DNA of 64,000 nucleotides from Algoriphagus aquimarinus. GTDB taxonomy: Bacteria; Bacteroidota; Bacteroidia; Cytophagales; Cyclobacteriaceae. The notes beneath the pieces were generated by a model, which ran no database searches, was not told the origin of the DNA, and saw only the letters and a list, made by a program, of their open reading frames with translations. The DNA is taken from positions 1 through 64,000 of the forward strand of contig NZ_VORW01000023.1 in NCBI RefSeq assembly GCF_007997215.1. Direction: 5' to 3'. Position 1 is the stretch's first letter; every line of letters starts with the position of its first letter. Position numbers and translations under genes: made by a program. Positions 16,971 to 27,968 of this stretch are shown here, in pieces.

Positions 16971-18063
16971 AAACGAAATATTAGCCCCTCCTATTCGGAA
17001 AATCATCCATGTGGACATGGACGCATTTTACGCATCGGTGGAGCAGCTTGATCATCCCGAGTGGCGAGGAAAACCTCTTGTCGTGGGTGGAAATGCAGCA
17101 AGAGGCGTAGTTGCAGCGGCAAGTTATGAAGCAAGAAAGTTCGGCGTGTATTCTGCCATGCCTTCTGTCTTGGCTGCTCGGAAATGCCCTCAACTTATTT
17201 TTGCTCCTGCGAGATTTGATCGATACAAGGAGATTTCCAGTCAGATCCGGGAAGTTTTTTACGAATACACCGACCTAGTTGAGCCACTTTCGCTGGACGA
17301 GGCATTTATGGATGTGACGGAAAACAAAAAAGGTCTAAAGTCAGCCATTCTGATAGCCAAGCAAATCCGCCAAAAGATCAAAGAGCGTACAGGATTGAAT
17401 GCTTCGGCAGGTGTCTCCTATAATAAGTTCTTAGCTAAAATCGCCTCTGACCTGAACAAGCCTAATGGTCAGGCAGTGATTCTTCCTGAAGAAGCTGAGG
17501 GGTTTTTAGAAAAATTACCCATCAAAAAATTCTTCGGGATAGGGAAAGTAACGGCAGAGAAAATGAGTGGCCTGGGAATACACAATGGAAAAGACCTCAA
17601 ACAATTTTCCCTGCAGTATCTCACCCGAAAGTTTGGCAAATCAGGCATCCATTATTTCAACATCGTTCGAGGCATTCACCTTTCCGAAGTGCAGCCACAT
17701 CGGATTCGCAAATCTCTCAGTGCAGAGAATACGTTTGAAAAAGATCTCTTGGCGATGGAAGATCTACTTTCTGAATTGAAGCAAATCTGTGATGAGCTAA
17801 TCAAGCGAATTAAAAAGTCGGGGATCAAAGGCAGGACTGTAACCTTGAAAATCAAATTCTCAGATTTCACCCAGCAAACCCGAAGCAAAACTCAGGAACA
17901 ATATCCAGATGAAGAGCTTATCTGGGAGATATCCCAAGAACTTCTGGCTCAAGAACCCTTCGAGAAATCAATTCGCTTACTAGGGCTTGGCATCTCCAAT
18001 CTCAATATCATCGAAGAACATCAGCACTTTGGAGAACAGCTCAAGATTCCATTTGAAGTATAG
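16960..18063 (+). CDS. dinB: DNA polymerase IV (Y family)
   Basis: 367 residues, error-prone translesion polymerase. HVDMDAFYASVEQ (catalytic Asp, about 18-30), RGKPLVVGG, AASYEARKFGVYSAMP, EPLSLDEAFMDVT (second acidic pair, about 104-116), SYNKFLAKIASDLNKPNGQ and the GIGKVT helix-hairpin-helix are all present, followed by a little-finger domain. The start is a GTG at 16960 overlapping the pabB stop, implying translational coupling; no ATG is available before the catalytic strand. The beta-clamp motif at the C-terminus was not clearly identified. Confidence 0.93.
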   Translation: MGNENEILAPPIRKIIHVDMDAFYASVEQLDHPEWRGKPLVVGGNAARGVVAAASYEARKFGVYSAMPSVLAARKCPQLIFAPARFDRYKEISSQIREVFYEYTDLVEPLSLDEAFMDVTENKKGLKSAILIAKQIRQKIKERTGLNASAGVSYNKFLAKIASDLNKPNGQAVILPEEAEGFLEKLPIKKFFGIGKVTAEKMSGLGIHNGKDLKQFSLQYLTRKFGKSGIHYFNIVRGIHLSEVQPHRIRKSLSAENTFEKDLLAMEDLLSELKQICDELIKRIKKSGIKGRTVTLKIKFSDFTQQTRSKTQEQYPDEELIWEISQELLAQEPFEKSIRLLGLGISNLNIIEEHQHFGEQLKIPFEV

Positions 18064-18197
18064 GAAGAGTAATTTAAACAGGGCTATTTTACCTATTAGC
18101 GAATATTAGGCTTATTAACAAAATAAAAGAATCATACTTCCTGCCATTTTGTCCGCATTTTAGTAATTTCGCCATCCGAAAGAAGGAAAAAAGGTAC

Positions 18198-19673
18198 ATG
18201 ACCAATTTAATTGCAGACATAGATATCATCTCAGCAGAGGAAGCTCAAGCATGCGACTTCAAAATCACTGCAGATGAAAACACAGGCAAATCCCGAAAAC
18301 TCTACATTGAGAGCTACGGTTGCGCCATGAATTTTGCGGATTCAGAGATTGTAGCGGCTATCATGAAAGAAGGTGGATTTGATACCACTTCTGATTTTTA
18401 TCAAGCAGATGTCATTTTTCTCAACACCTGCTCCATCCGCGAAAAAGCCGAGCAAACAGTACGAAAGCGTCTCACTGATTTTCAAAGAGCCAAAAGAAGT
18501 AAGCCCGGAATGACAATCGGCGTACTGGGATGCATGGCTGAGCGACTAAAAGAGAAGCTTCTCGAAGAAGAAAAAATAGTGGATATCGTCGTAGGTCCGG
18601 ATGCTTACAGAGATCTTCCAAATCTGCTTTCAGTAGCCGAAGACGGTCAGAAAGCGGTAAACACATTTCTTTCCCGCGAGGAAACTTACGCAGACATCTC
18701 TCCTGTTCGTCTGAATTCCAATGGAGTAACAGCATTCGTCTCTATCATGCGTGGTTGTGACAACATGTGTTCTTTTTGTGTCGTGCCTTTCACTCGTGGT
18801 AGAGAAAGAAGCCGTGACCCCTATTCCATCGTCAACGAAGCAAAGGATCTTTTCTCAAGAGGATTTAAGGAGGTTACCCTACTTGGACAAAATGTAGACA
18901 GTTACAAATGGTCTCCTGAAGAGAATAACAAAGCCCGGCTAAACAAAAAAGAAGATGAATCAACTACAGTTATCAACTTTGCCAATTTATTGGAAATGGT
19001 TGCCTTGGTAGACCCAAATCTTCGGGTGCGCTTCTCTACTTCACATCCCAAAGACATCACAGATGAGGTATTGCACACGATAAAGAAGTATGATAATATC
19101 TGCAAATACATCCATTTGCCAGCTCAAAGTGGCAATTCTCGTGTGTTGGAGATGATGAATAGAACCTACGATCGTGAATGGTACTTGGAGAGAGTTTCCA
19201 AAATCAGAGAGATCCTTGGTGAAGAATGTGGAATCTCTTCCGACATGATCACGGGATTCTGCAGCGAAACAGAAGAAGAACATCAGGACACACTTTCCTT
19301 GATGGACATAGTAAAATTCGATTTTTCTTACATGTTCTACTACTCCGAAAGACCTGGGACTTTGGCAGCAAAGAAATACCCAGATGATATTTCTCTAGAA
19401 ATAAAAAAACGAAGACTGTCTGACGTCATCGCAAAGCAGAGTTCAACTTCTCTAATGAGAAACAAACTAGACCTCGGGAAAGAGCAGATAATACTAGTAG
19501 AAGGAGCTTCGAAGAAATCCGCAAATGACTTCAAAGGCAGAAACTCCGCAAATAAAGTAGTGATCGTACCTGCTGGAAACTATTCCAAAGGTGATTACCT
19601 AAAGGTGAAAATCATTGATTGCACTCCAGCAACATTGTTTGGTGAAGTGATTGAAATAAACCCAAAAAATTAA
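18198..19673 (+). CDS. miaB: tRNA-2-methylthio-N6-dimethylallyladenosine synthase
   Basis: Radical-SAM methylthiotransferase that adds a methylthio group to i6A37 of tRNA. 491 residues. The N-terminal UPF0004 domain carries its three cluster cysteines in [25 protein letters not shown] and VLGCMAERL. The radical SAM motif [20 protein letters not shown] (CxxxCxxC) is near residue 186-205. The C-terminal TRAM domain ends with FGEVIEI. Its stop overlaps the start of the next gene by one base (TAATG), so the two are co-translated. Confidence 0.96.
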   Translation: MTNLIADIDIISAEEAQACDFKITADENTGKSRKLYIESYGCAMNFADSEIVAAIMKEGGFDTTSDFYQADVIFLNTCSIREKAEQTVRKRLTDFQRAKRSKPGMTIGVLGCMAERLKEKLLEEEKIVDIVVGPDAYRDLPNLLSVAEDGQKAVNTFLSREETYADISPVRLNSNGVTAFVSIMRGCDNMCSFCVVPFTRGRERSRDPYSIVNEAKDLFSRGFKEVTLLGQNVDSYKWSPEENNKARLNKKEDESTTVINFANLLEMVALVDPNLRVRFSTSHPKDITDEVLHTIKKYDNICKYIHLPAQSGNSRVLEMMNRTYDREWYLERVSKIREILGEECGISSDMITGFCSETEEEHQDTLSLMDIVKFDFSYMFYYSERPGTLAAKKYPDDISLEIKKRRLSDVIAKQSSTSLMRNKLDLGKEQIILVEGASKKSANDFKGRNSANKVVIVPAGNYSKGDYLKVKIIDCTPATLFGEVIEINPKN

Positions 19674-20962
19674 TGATTACTAATCCGGAAATACAAAGCG
19701 TCAAACAGCGCTTCGGCATCATAGGCAATAGTCCACATTTGAACCATGCGATTCAGGTAGCTATGCAAGCCGCTCCTACTGACATGACTGTGCTGATCAC
19801 GGGTGAAAGTGGTAGTGGAAAGGAAAGTTTCTCGAAGATTATCCATTCACTCAGCCTTCGTAAGCATGGCAAGTTCATAGCTATCAACTGTGGTGCTATT
19901 CCCGAAGGAACCATTGATTCCGAACTTTTCGGTCATGAGAAAGGCTCATTCACAGGCGCCCATGAATCCAGAAAGGGATATTTTGAAGTTACAGACGGCG
20001 GATCTATCTTCCTTGATGAAATCGGCGAAATGCCTCTTGGCACACAGGCAAGACTGCTTCGTGTACTAGAAAACGGGGAATTCATCAAAGTAGGATCTTC
20101 CAAAGTTCTCAAAACGAATGTCCGCGTAATCACTGCTACCAATGTCAAACTGCTCAATGCGGTAGAAAAGGGCAAGTTCAGGGAAGACCTTTATTACAGG
20201 CTCAATACAGTTCCGATTTTTGTTCCTCCACTGAGAGAGCGTGGTGAAGACATGGTTTTGCTATTCAGAAAATTCACTTCAGACTTTGCTGAGAAGTATC
20301 ATGTTCGCCCAATTTCCTTAGATCCCGAAGGTCAGGCAGCTTTGATGCGTTATTCTTTTCCTGGCAATATTCGTCAGCTGAAAAATATTGCGGAGCAAAT
20401 ATCTCTCTTGGAAAATGAGCGGGAAGTAGATGCTTCTACTTTGGCTAACTACCTTCCTTCAGACAATTCCCGCCTTCCTATGACACTTCCAAGCTTGGGT
20501 AAAAATAGTGAGGCTTCAGATTTCTCTGAAAGAGATTTGTTGTACAAGGTACTGTTTGATATGAAAAAAGACATGACTGAATTGAAAAAACTTGTGTTGG
20601 AAACATATCAAAATGGCGGACTGAATCAAAATATCATCCAAAAGCATCAGGGGCTTTTTGAAGACATGGATAGTGGATTTGGCAGTAAAGAAAGTACGGA
20701 ATCCAGCTCTAGTTACGTTCCTTTAGTGATCGATTCTAAAAAACCCAACACATCAAACGAGGATGATTATGAGCATGATGCCTTTGAGGACATCATTCAT
20801 GAAGAAGATGACAACTCGCTTTCGCTAGAAAAGAAAGAAAAAGAAATGATTCTCAGAGCTTTGCGCAAGCACAATAATAAGCGAAAATATGCAGCAAGTG
20901 ATCTAGGGATATCAGAACGCACACTTTACAGAAAGATCAAACAATATGAAATTGACCAATAA
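19673..20962 (+). CDS. Sigma-54-dependent transcriptional activator without receiver domain
   Basis: 429 residues. AAA+ domain from near residue 15: GESGSGKESF (Walker A), the sigma-54 contact loop as GSFTGA (Ser for the usual Ala), GSIFLDEIGEMPLGTQARLL (Walker B), FREDLYYRLNTVPI and PLRERGEDM. The C-terminus carries a Fis-type helix-turn-helix (AASDLGISERTLYRKI). There is no N-terminal sensory or receiver domain, as in PspF-like and other constitutive activators, so control may be by a partner. Coupled to miaB and overlapping lptE by 17 bases. The inferred regulon is envelope or stress genes; a -24/-12-like site is present before groES in this window. Confidence 0.9.
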   Translation: MITNPEIQSVKQRFGIIGNSPHLNHAIQVAMQAAPTDMTVLITGESGSGKESFSKIIHSLSLRKHGKFIAINCGAIPEGTIDSELFGHEKGSFTGAHESRKGYFEVTDGGSIFLDEIGEMPLGTQARLLRVLENGEFIKVGSSKVLKTNVRVITATNVKLLNAVEKGKFREDLYYRLNTVPIFVPPLRERGEDMVLLFRKFTSDFAEKYHVRPISLDPEGQAALMRYSFPGNIRQLKNIAEQISLLENEREVDASTLANYLPSDNSRLPMTLPSLGKNSEASDFSERDLLYKVLFDMKKDMTELKKLVLETYQNGGLNQNIIQKHQGLFEDMDSGFGSKESTESSSSYVPLVIDSKKPNTSNEDDYEHDAFEDIIHEEDDNSLSLEKKEKEMILRALRKHNNKRKYAASDLGISERTLYRKIKQYEIDQ

Positions 20963-21485
20963 ACTTACGCTCCTTATTCTGGGATTGGTCTTTTTCCTTT
21001 TCCAAAGCTGTGCGGTCAAATACAGCTTCACAGGTACCAATATTAATTATGAAGAAGTGAAGACTTTCACAGTAGACAACTTCTTCAATGATTCCGGCGG
21101 AGGAACGGCGAATATTCAGCAGAAATTCACTGAAGCGCTTAAAGAATACTACCAAAGAAATACCCAATTAGAATTGGTGCGGTCGAATGGTAATCTGCAA
21201 TTCATGGGAGCGATCACACGATACACGCTGACTCCTCAGGCTGCTGTATCCAGTGGGGATCCAAATCTCCCGGATCGTGCAGGTAATATGCGACTGACTA
21301 TCAGTGTGGAAGTGGAATACATCAACACCACTAACGAAGAAGAAAATTTAAAAAGGGCATTTTCCTTTTTTAAGGATTATGACCCGAGGACTACGACCTT
21401 TTTGGATGTGGAAAATGACTTAGTAGACGAAATATTCACCAGCATTATTCAGGATATCTTCACGGCAACAGTTGCTAACTGGTAA
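20946..21485 (+). CDS. lptE: LptE family LPS-assembly lipoprotein
   Basis: 179 residues. The lipoprotein signal ends in LFQSC (Cys about 22), followed by AVKYSFTGTNI, IQQKFTEALKEYYQR and TPQAAVSSGD, the LptE outline. In Gram-negatives it plugs and assembles LptD at the outer membrane. Conserved position after the miaB / sigma-54 activator pair. The start overlaps the activator's end by 17 bases. Its 3' half, from codon ~115 on (NMRLTISVEVEYI to the stop), is repeated 684 bases downstream inside the next gene. Its stop codon is in the same reading frame as that gene. Confidence 0.88.
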   Translation: MKLTNKLTLLILGLVFFLFQSCAVKYSFTGTNINYEEVKTFTVDNFFNDSGGGTANIQQKFTEALKEYYQRNTQLELVRSNGNLQFMGAITRYTLTPQAAVSSGDPNLPDRAGNMRLTISVEVEYINTTNEEENLKRAFSFFKDYDPRTTTFLDVENDLVDEIFTSIIQDIFTATVANW

Positions 21486-22750
21486 TTTCATTATATTAAA
21501 GCTAAAAGGAATATTCAATTGAACTCAGCCCAATTTTTAGAAATACTCCAAAAAGCAGATTCTTTAGATTACAGTGAGATACAGCAATTACAGAAGGTTC
21601 AGGAAAACTTCCCCTACTTTCAAATTCCATATATCATCACTGCCCGCTATGAATATCAGAATAATGTAACTGAAAAAACTTCGGCTCTAGCCTATGCAGC
21701 GATCACAAGTCCAGATAGAATTTGGCTTAAAACTCTGATAGAAAAGAAGGAAGAAACTGCTGTCACTCCTAAAGAGGATGGGATAGAAACGAGCAAAAAA
21801 GAAGAGGAAAGAGTATTAGTAGATGAGAAGAATAAGCCGACAGACCTTATCAAAGGTATTAGCAAAAAAGAAGTCAAAGTAGAATCGATCAAAGAGATCG
21901 AAGCAAACCAGAATAATGAGAAACTTGCAGCAGGCAGCGCTCAAACTATATTTAATCTAAGTGCTGCCACCATGCGCTTAACGATTGTTATTGATGTAGA
22001 ATATATCAGCACATCAAATGAAGAAGAAATTTTAAAAAGACCCTTCACGTTTTTCAAGGATTACGATCCAAGAACTACTACTTTCCTTGACATGGAAAAG
22101 GAGTTGATAGATGAGATTTACACTATCATACAAGATATCTTCACATCAACAGTCGCTAACTCGTATTTTACCTATATTCAAGCCAAAAGAAATATTCCCG
22201 TGAACGCAGCCCAATTTTTAGAAATAATCCAAAAAGCCGATCCTTTAGATCGCAGTGAGATTCTGCAGCTTCAGAAGGTGCAGGATAATTTCCCTTATTT
22301 TCAAATCCCTCATATCCTTACAGCTCGCTATGAATTCCAGAAAGATGGGACAGAAAAAACTCCCTCTATAGGTTATGCAGCTATCACAAGTCCAGATAGA
22401 ATTTGGCTTAAAACACTGATTGAGAAGGCGGAAGAAAAAGTTGTTATACCTAAAACAACTACTCCAGAAATAGAAGTTAAAGCTGAAGAAAAGTCAGAAC
22501 CTACACCAACCCCTATTGCTAAAGAGGAAGTAACTCCAGAAGTAGTGAAACCAAAACCTAGAAGAAGAAAACCTCCGAAAGATGATCTGATCGAAACGAT
22601 CAGGAGAAAAGAGAAAAGAGTAATTGTTGACGAAAAGACGATCGAGCAAATTGACTTGATCAAGGCGTTTAGCAAAAAAGATATCAAACTTGCAACGATC
22701 AAAGAGATTGAAGCAAATCAGAATACAGAGAACCTCGCAGCAGCCAGTAC
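21286..22750 (+). repeat. Old tandem duplication joining lptE 3' end and the next gene
   Basis: Unit 1 (from about 21286 to 21940) holds the lptE 3' half, the 33-base spacer and the first part of the next gene. Unit 2 (from about 21970 to 22750) repeats all of this in the same order with a period of 684 bases (681 after a one-codon loss). Shared landmarks include the codons for FFKDYDPRTTTFLD, AKRNI, AQFLEI.QKAD, NFPYFQIP and ITSPDRIWLKTLIEK. In unit 2 the lptE stop TGG TAA has become TCG TAT, so translation runs through the former spacer. Confidence 0.9.
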
Positions 22751-22907
22751 TAAGATCAATGACAAATTGATGTCAGAGTCTTACGCGAAAATTCTTGCCA
22801 AACAGGGCAAGAAGCAATTAGCTAAAGAAATTTATGAGAAGTTGGTATTGAAGTTTCCGGATAAAAGGACTTACTTTGCGGACTTGATCGAAAAACTGAA
22901 AGATTAA
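21519..22907 (+). CDS. Chimeric duplicated protein containing an LptE C-terminal fragment
   Basis: 462 residues; the ancestral family is uncharacterised. Residues ~1-140 and ~228-462 are two copies of the same protein (AQFLEI.QKAD..., then charged linkers, then IKEIEANQN). The second is complete and ends in a TPR-like helix pair (YAKILAKQGKKQLAKEIYEKLVLKFP). Between them (~150-215) sits a segment homologous to the last ~65 residues of LptE, and then the translated former spacer (SYFTYIQAKRNI). There is no signal peptide, so the LptE piece should be cytosolic and may not fold as in LptE. The start is TTG at 21519; the second copy has GTG at the same codon. Translation could perhaps begin again at 22200 to make a normal 236-residue product. 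Confidence 0.8.
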   Translation: MNSAQFLEILQKADSLDYSEIQQLQKVQENFPYFQIPYIITARYEYQNNVTEKTSALAYAAITSPDRIWLKTLIEKKEETAVTPKEDGIETSKKEEERVLVDEKNKPTDLIKGISKKEVKVESIKEIEANQNNEKLAAGSAQTIFNLSAATMRLTIVIDVEYISTSNEEEILKRPFTFFKDYDPRTTTFLDMEKELIDEIYTIIQDIFTSTVANSYFTYIQAKRNIPVNAAQFLEIIQKADPLDRSEILQLQKVQDNFPYFQIPHILTARYEFQKDGTEKTPSIGYAAITSPDRIWLKTLIEKAEEKVVIPKTTTPEIEVKAEEKSEPTPTPIAKEEVTPEVVKPKPRRRKPPKDDLIETIRRKEKRVIVDEKTIEQIDLIKAFSKKDIKLATIKEIEANQNTENLAAASTKINDKLMSESYAKILAKQGKKQLAKEIYEKLVLKFPDKRTYFADLIEKLKD

Positions 22908-22919
22908 CACCCACATTAT

Positions 22920-23285
22920 ATGTTTACTTTATTGATTACAATTATTCTAATTTTAGCGGTATTGCTAATCTTGGTTATCCTTGGACAGAATTCTAAAGGT
23001 GGAGCTGGTGCAGCATTTGGCGGTAGTGCTTCTCAAATCATGGGTGTTACCCGTACTGGAAATGTGCTTGAAAAAGCTACATGGATACTGGCTATCTCAA
23101 TCCTTGCATTATCGTTGGCATCTTCTGCCTTCTATACAGGAGCACAATCCAACCAATTCTCTTCTCCAAACATTGATAGCGCTAAGCAGCAAGTAGTTGC
23201 TCCTACTTTTGGTGAGTCAGAAAGCTTACTTCCAGCAGCCACTGAAGAAACTCCAGTTGAGACTGACACTACTTCAGGAAACTAA
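22920..23285 (+). CDS. secG: Preprotein translocase subunit SecG
   Basis: 121 residues: membrane helix 1 (about 1-21), the LVILGQNSKGGAGAAFGGSA loop typical of SecG, a VLEKATWILAISILALSLAS second helix, and an acidic threonine-rich C-terminal tail as in other Bacteroidota. It is an accessory subunit of the SecYEG channel. Follows the chimeric gene by 12 bases, so it is the last gene of the miaB-to-secG operon, which is closed by a hairpin. Confidence 0.93.
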   Translation: MFTLLITIILILAVLLILVILGQNSKGGAGAAFGGSASQIMGVTRTGNVLEKATWILAISILALSLASSAFYTGAQSNQFSSPNIDSAKQQVVAPTFGESESLLPAATEETPVETDTTSGN

Positions 23286-23309
23286 GTAGAATAATTTCAT
23301 ACGACATTA

Positions 23310-23340
23310 AAAAGTCTGCTCCTTACCGGGCAGACTTTTT
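23310..23340 (+). terminator. Terminator after secG
   Basis: AAAAAGTCTGC pairs with GCAGACTTTT around a 10-base loop and ends in T residues; it closes the miaB-secG transcription unit. Confidence 0.88.
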
Positions 23341-23389
23341 CAGTTTATATCTCTTTACGAACTTTTCAAACCGTGCTATTGAGCTCAAG

Positions 23390-24100
23390 CTAACTAGTCA
23401 CAGACTTTAGAAGAAGCCGCTTACTGATTGGAATGAGTGTCTCTTCGATCGGGAATTCTTGCTGACTGTGGATTCTCCAAGTAGCAGGATTTGGAAGCTC
23501 CTTGATCTCTCGGATCAGATCCATTTTTATTTTTTCTAGCGTATTGACCAAGCTGCGTTGAAAAACTCCTACCAGCCACATGCTTATACTCCGAAATTTT
23601 TCACCGGCAAAATGCAGCAAACTTGACTTGTAGCGAAAAGCATGAACTTCCTTATTTTGCTCTCTAGACAGCAAAATATAACCTTCCTGATTATAGATTG
23701 GAACGATACCAACCGGTTCAAATTCCAATTGATCTTCCACATAATCGTAAATCGTCTTCCCCTCTTCAATTTGTGAAACCAGCTTTGGCAATGCGAATTC
23801 AGTAATCATGGAAAGTTCCTTCATTATGCCGTCTTCGCCTACTTTAGAATGGTAATTCAACTTACCTTTTTGAAAATCAATGGAATCTAAGGTTTTTGGA
23901 AAAAGCTTATCCATCTCTGAGCTACCTGATTTCAATTCATTCAAATCGCGATAGTGATCGATCAAATCAGAGAGCACAGGGTAGAGTTTCATTGCATTAA
24001 AATGCTTGTTCGTTTCCTGCAGATAGGCCAACAACTGATACTTCTTATACTCGAAATCAATATGGCCTTCGGTAATCCAGTTTTTCGGTAGAGTTGTCAT
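23390..24100 (-). CDS. Conserved hypothetical protein
   Basis: 236 residues, soluble, no signal peptide and no recognised catalytic motif. Mixed composition with an N-terminal helical region ([37 protein letters not shown]) and a central beta part (GIVPIYNQEGYILLSREQNKE). The even codon use and long open frame support a real gene. It sits alone between the secG terminator and the divergent groESL promoter region. No function is proposed. Confidence 0.75.
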   Translation of the reverse strand: MTTLPKNWITEGHIDFEYKKYQLLAYLQETNKHFNAMKLYPVLSDLIDHYRDLNELKSGSSEMDKLFPKTLDSIDFQKGKLNYHSKVGEDGIMKELSMITEFALPKLVSQIEEGKTIYDYVEDQLEFEPVGIVPIYNQEGYILLSREQNKEVHAFRYKSSLLHFAGEKFRSISMWLVGVFQRSLVNTLEKIKMDLIREIKELPNPATWRIHSQQEFPIEETLIPISKRLLLKSVTS

Positions 24101-24252
24101 AAGAATAGCTTTGGATATAAATTACGAATTTCTGACAATTCTGAAGCGAGAAGAGCAAAAATGTCAGGCTCTCCTGCCAAAAAAAACAGCCTTCCTCCTT
24201 CTTTTCACAATCAATTACAGCCGATTTGTCAGCCTTTAACCCAATTCTTTCC

Positions 24253-24269
24253 TTGGCACAGGAAGTGCT
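24253..24269 (+). promoter_or_regulatory. Sigma-54-type -24/-12 promoter candidate before groES
   Basis: TTGGCAC-N5-GTGCT gives the invariant GG and GC dinucleotides exactly ten bases apart, close to the TGGCAC-N5-TTGCW consensus. The GC ends 45 bases before the groES ATG, implying a 5' leader of about 30-35 bases. No CIRCE inverted repeat was found in this gap. Confidence 0.55.
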
Positions 24270-24313
24270 AATAGGCAAGTACATTTTAATCTAACCTTAA
24301 ACGAATTTATACT

Positions 24314-24592
24314 ATGTCAAATGTGAACATCAAACCTCTTGCAGATAGAGTTTTGGTACAACCTGCTGCAGCTGAAGAGAAAACAGCTTCTGGACTTTAT
24401 ATCCCGGATACCGCTAAAGAAAAACCACAGAAAGGAACTGTAGTGGCAGTAGGTAACGGTAAAAAAGATGAGCCACTAACTGTTAAAGTTGGCGATACAG
24501 TATTGTACGGTAAATATTCAGGAACTGAATTGAGCGTAGAAGGCAGTGACTATCTGATCATGAGAGAATCAGACATCTTTGCAATCCTTTAA
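24314..24592 (+). CDS. groES: Co-chaperonin GroES
   Basis: 92 residues, the lid of the GroEL folding chamber. Seen: [19 protein letters not shown], the mobile loop [32 protein letters not shown] and the C-terminal [13 protein letters not shown]. Followed by groEL after 39 bases in the usual order. Confidence 0.98.
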   Translation: MSNVNIKPLADRVLVQPAAAEEKTASGLYIPDTAKEKPQKGTVVAVGNGKKDEPLTVKVGDTVLYGKYSGTELSVEGSDYLIMRESDIFAIL

Positions 24593-24613
24593 TTAATCAT
24601 CCCTAATCGTTAA

Positions 24614-26260
<1,647 letters not shown>

Positions 26261-26282
26261 TCATCACCCTAGTAAATAATAC

Positions 26283-26312
26283 AAAAGGAGATCCAATGGA
26301 TCTCCTTTTTTT
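26283..26312 (+). terminator. Terminator of groESL
   Basis: 11-base perfect arms (AAAGGAGATCC and its complement) around a three-base loop followed by T7. Confidence 0.92.
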
Positions 26313-26431
26313 ACTTTACACCCCAAATTAATTCACCTTAAAATAAAAAAGGTAGTTAATCATTTTTCTTGAATCGGTATTAATTGTATTTTGGCTTCAC
26401 CAAACGGTTTTTTTCTACCTTAATCATCTAA

Positions 26432-26821
26432 ATGACCCATTTTGACACAATTTTTCTAGTGGATGATGATCCCATAAATAACCTTATAAATAAAAGGCTA
26501 CTTGGGAAAATTGGCATTTCTGAGAATATCGTGGAATTTCTAGAAGGCGAAGAAGCGCTAGACAAACTCAATGATTTTGAGCCACAACACTCGCTTCTCA
26601 TTTTTTTAGATATTAACATGCCTGTCTTGAATGGCTGGGAGTTTCTTGATAAATACCTGGAATTATATGGACACAGATCGGATAAAATAGTAATTCTTTC
26701 CAGTTCTATTGATTACCAGGACAGGTTCAAAGCTCAGGGCTATGAAATTGTATCTGGATTTTTGGAAAAGCCCCTTACCCTTGGAAAAATCGAGGAAATT
26801 AGAAATCAAGGGATTTTATAA
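26432..26821 (+). CDS. Single-domain response regulator (REC only)
   Basis: 129 residues. FLVDDDPINN gives the acidic pocket, LIFLDINMPVLNGWEFL the phospho-acceptor Asp (about 59), VILSSS the Thr/Ser position and LEKPLT the conserved Lys. There is no output domain, so it probably acts by protein contact, or in a phosphorelay with a hybrid kinase elsewhere; there is no kinase beside it. Single gene, convergent with the serine hydrolase. Confidence 0.9.
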   Translation: MTHFDTIFLVDDDPINNLINKRLLGKIGISENIVEFLEGEEALDKLNDFEPQHSLLIFLDINMPVLNGWEFLDKYLELYGHRSDKIVILSSSIDYQDRFKAQGYEIVSGFLEKPLTLGKIEEIRNQGIL

Positions 26822-26837
26822 TCCCTCAAACAAGACA

Positions 26838-27950
26838 CTAGTACTTTCCTATTACAGGGCCCAGTCGTTCCCAAATATCTCTGATAAGCAGAAATGGAAC
26901 CAGCGAGTTATCACCTGCTCCACCCATTCTGACAATCACTAACCCTTCAGAAGGAATCACCATCAGGAACTGCCCATTTTTGCCCATTGCCTGATACATA
27001 TCAGCTGGAGCATTTGGCACTAGCATCCCAGGATAAATCGTTTGAGACTGAGGGACCATATAGGAGCTCTTTCCATTCAGCCAAGTAAGATAGCCGTAGC
27101 TTCGATTGAGGCTTTGAGAAGACTGCGACAGCTCATCAAAAAAGTCACCAGACCAAATCTGATTTCCATCCCAGTTTCCGTCAGCAAGCAACAAAAGTCC
27201 AAATCTAGCAAAGGATCGCGCATCGCTATAAAACACATTGTTCTCTCCGGTTTTCTGCCAAAAACCTTTCATACCTATCTTTCCTCCTAAATTCTCAGTA
27301 AAGAAATTTTGAAAACTTTGGCCAGAAGCATTTTGAACGACCTGCTCTAATAAGGTATAAGGAGCATTGTGATAGGCCCATCTTTTACCTGGCTCAGCTA
27401 GGAATACTAAAGAAGATGGGCTGGTATCATCCTGATTTGCGACTCCATCATCCAATCCTGTAGTCATTATAAGCTGATGAATTAATCGAATATCACGTTC
27501 TTGACTGTTGGTTAGTGATGTCCAGCCTTCTCCAAGGTATTTCTGTGTTCTGTCGGTTGTATTCAGCAATTTTTTGTTTTCGGCGATACCCACCAAAGTA
27601 GCGGTGAGTGTTTTTCCAGCAGATGCCCAATACCAATAAGAGTTTTCATCCATTTTCCCTACACCTGTAAGCTTATCGCCCCAGTATTCTTCAATGACTA
27701 TTTTACCGTCTTTAAGAATGATAAAAGCTCTGGTGTCCTGCGTAGGTAACCAAGCTAGAAATTCCGCAAATTTCACTCCATCCCAGCCTAATTCAGCCGC
27801 AGATTGCTTATCCCACAGAGATGATTCAGTTGAGGGAAAATAAAGTTTCGATGTATTGGGCGAGGGTTTTTGAGCTTCGGCGCAGGAATAAAAAAGTAAA
27901 ATAAAGCACCCCAAAAAGAAATGCTTTATATAATCATTTAAATATTTCAT
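26838..27950 (-). CDS. Serine hydrolase of the beta-lactamase/class C family, lipoprotein
   Basis: 370 residues. The signal peptide ends in LLFYSC (Cys about 23), so it is membrane-anchored on the outside. Catalytic SxxK appears as WASAGKTLTATL (Ser about 111), and the Tyr-x-Asn element as RWAYHNAPY. The C-terminal FLMVIPSEGLVIVRMGG takes the place of the KTG strand. Such proteins cleave esters or D-amino-acid peptides; true beta-lactamase activity is not implied. It is 18 bases downstream of the S10 peptidase gene, probably one operon with it. Confidence 0.85.
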   Translation of the reverse strand: MKYLNDYIKHFFLGCFILLFYSCAEAQKPSPNTSKLYFPSTESSLWDKQSAAELGWDGVKFAEFLAWLPTQDTRAFIILKDGKIVIEEYWGDKLTGVGKMDENSYWYWASAGKTLTATLVGIAENKKLLNTTDRTQKYLGEGWTSLTNSQERDIRLIHQLIMTTGLDDGVANQDDTSPSSLVFLAEPGKRWAYHNAPYTLLEQVVQNASGQSFQNFFTENLGGKIGMKGFWQKTGENNVFYSDARSFARFGLLLLADGNWDGNQIWSGDFFDELSQSSQSLNRSYGYLTWLNGKSSYMVPQSQTIYPGMLVPNAPADMYQAMGKNGQFLMVIPSEGLVIVRMGGAGDNSLVPFLLIRDIWERLGPVIGKY

Positions 27951-27968
27951 AGAAATTTAATATTCATA

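Noticed and set aside
24101-24313. CIRCE/HrcA operator before groES
   Set aside because: No TTAGCACTC-N9-GAGTGCTAA-like inverted repeat is present; only the -24/-12-like motif was seen.
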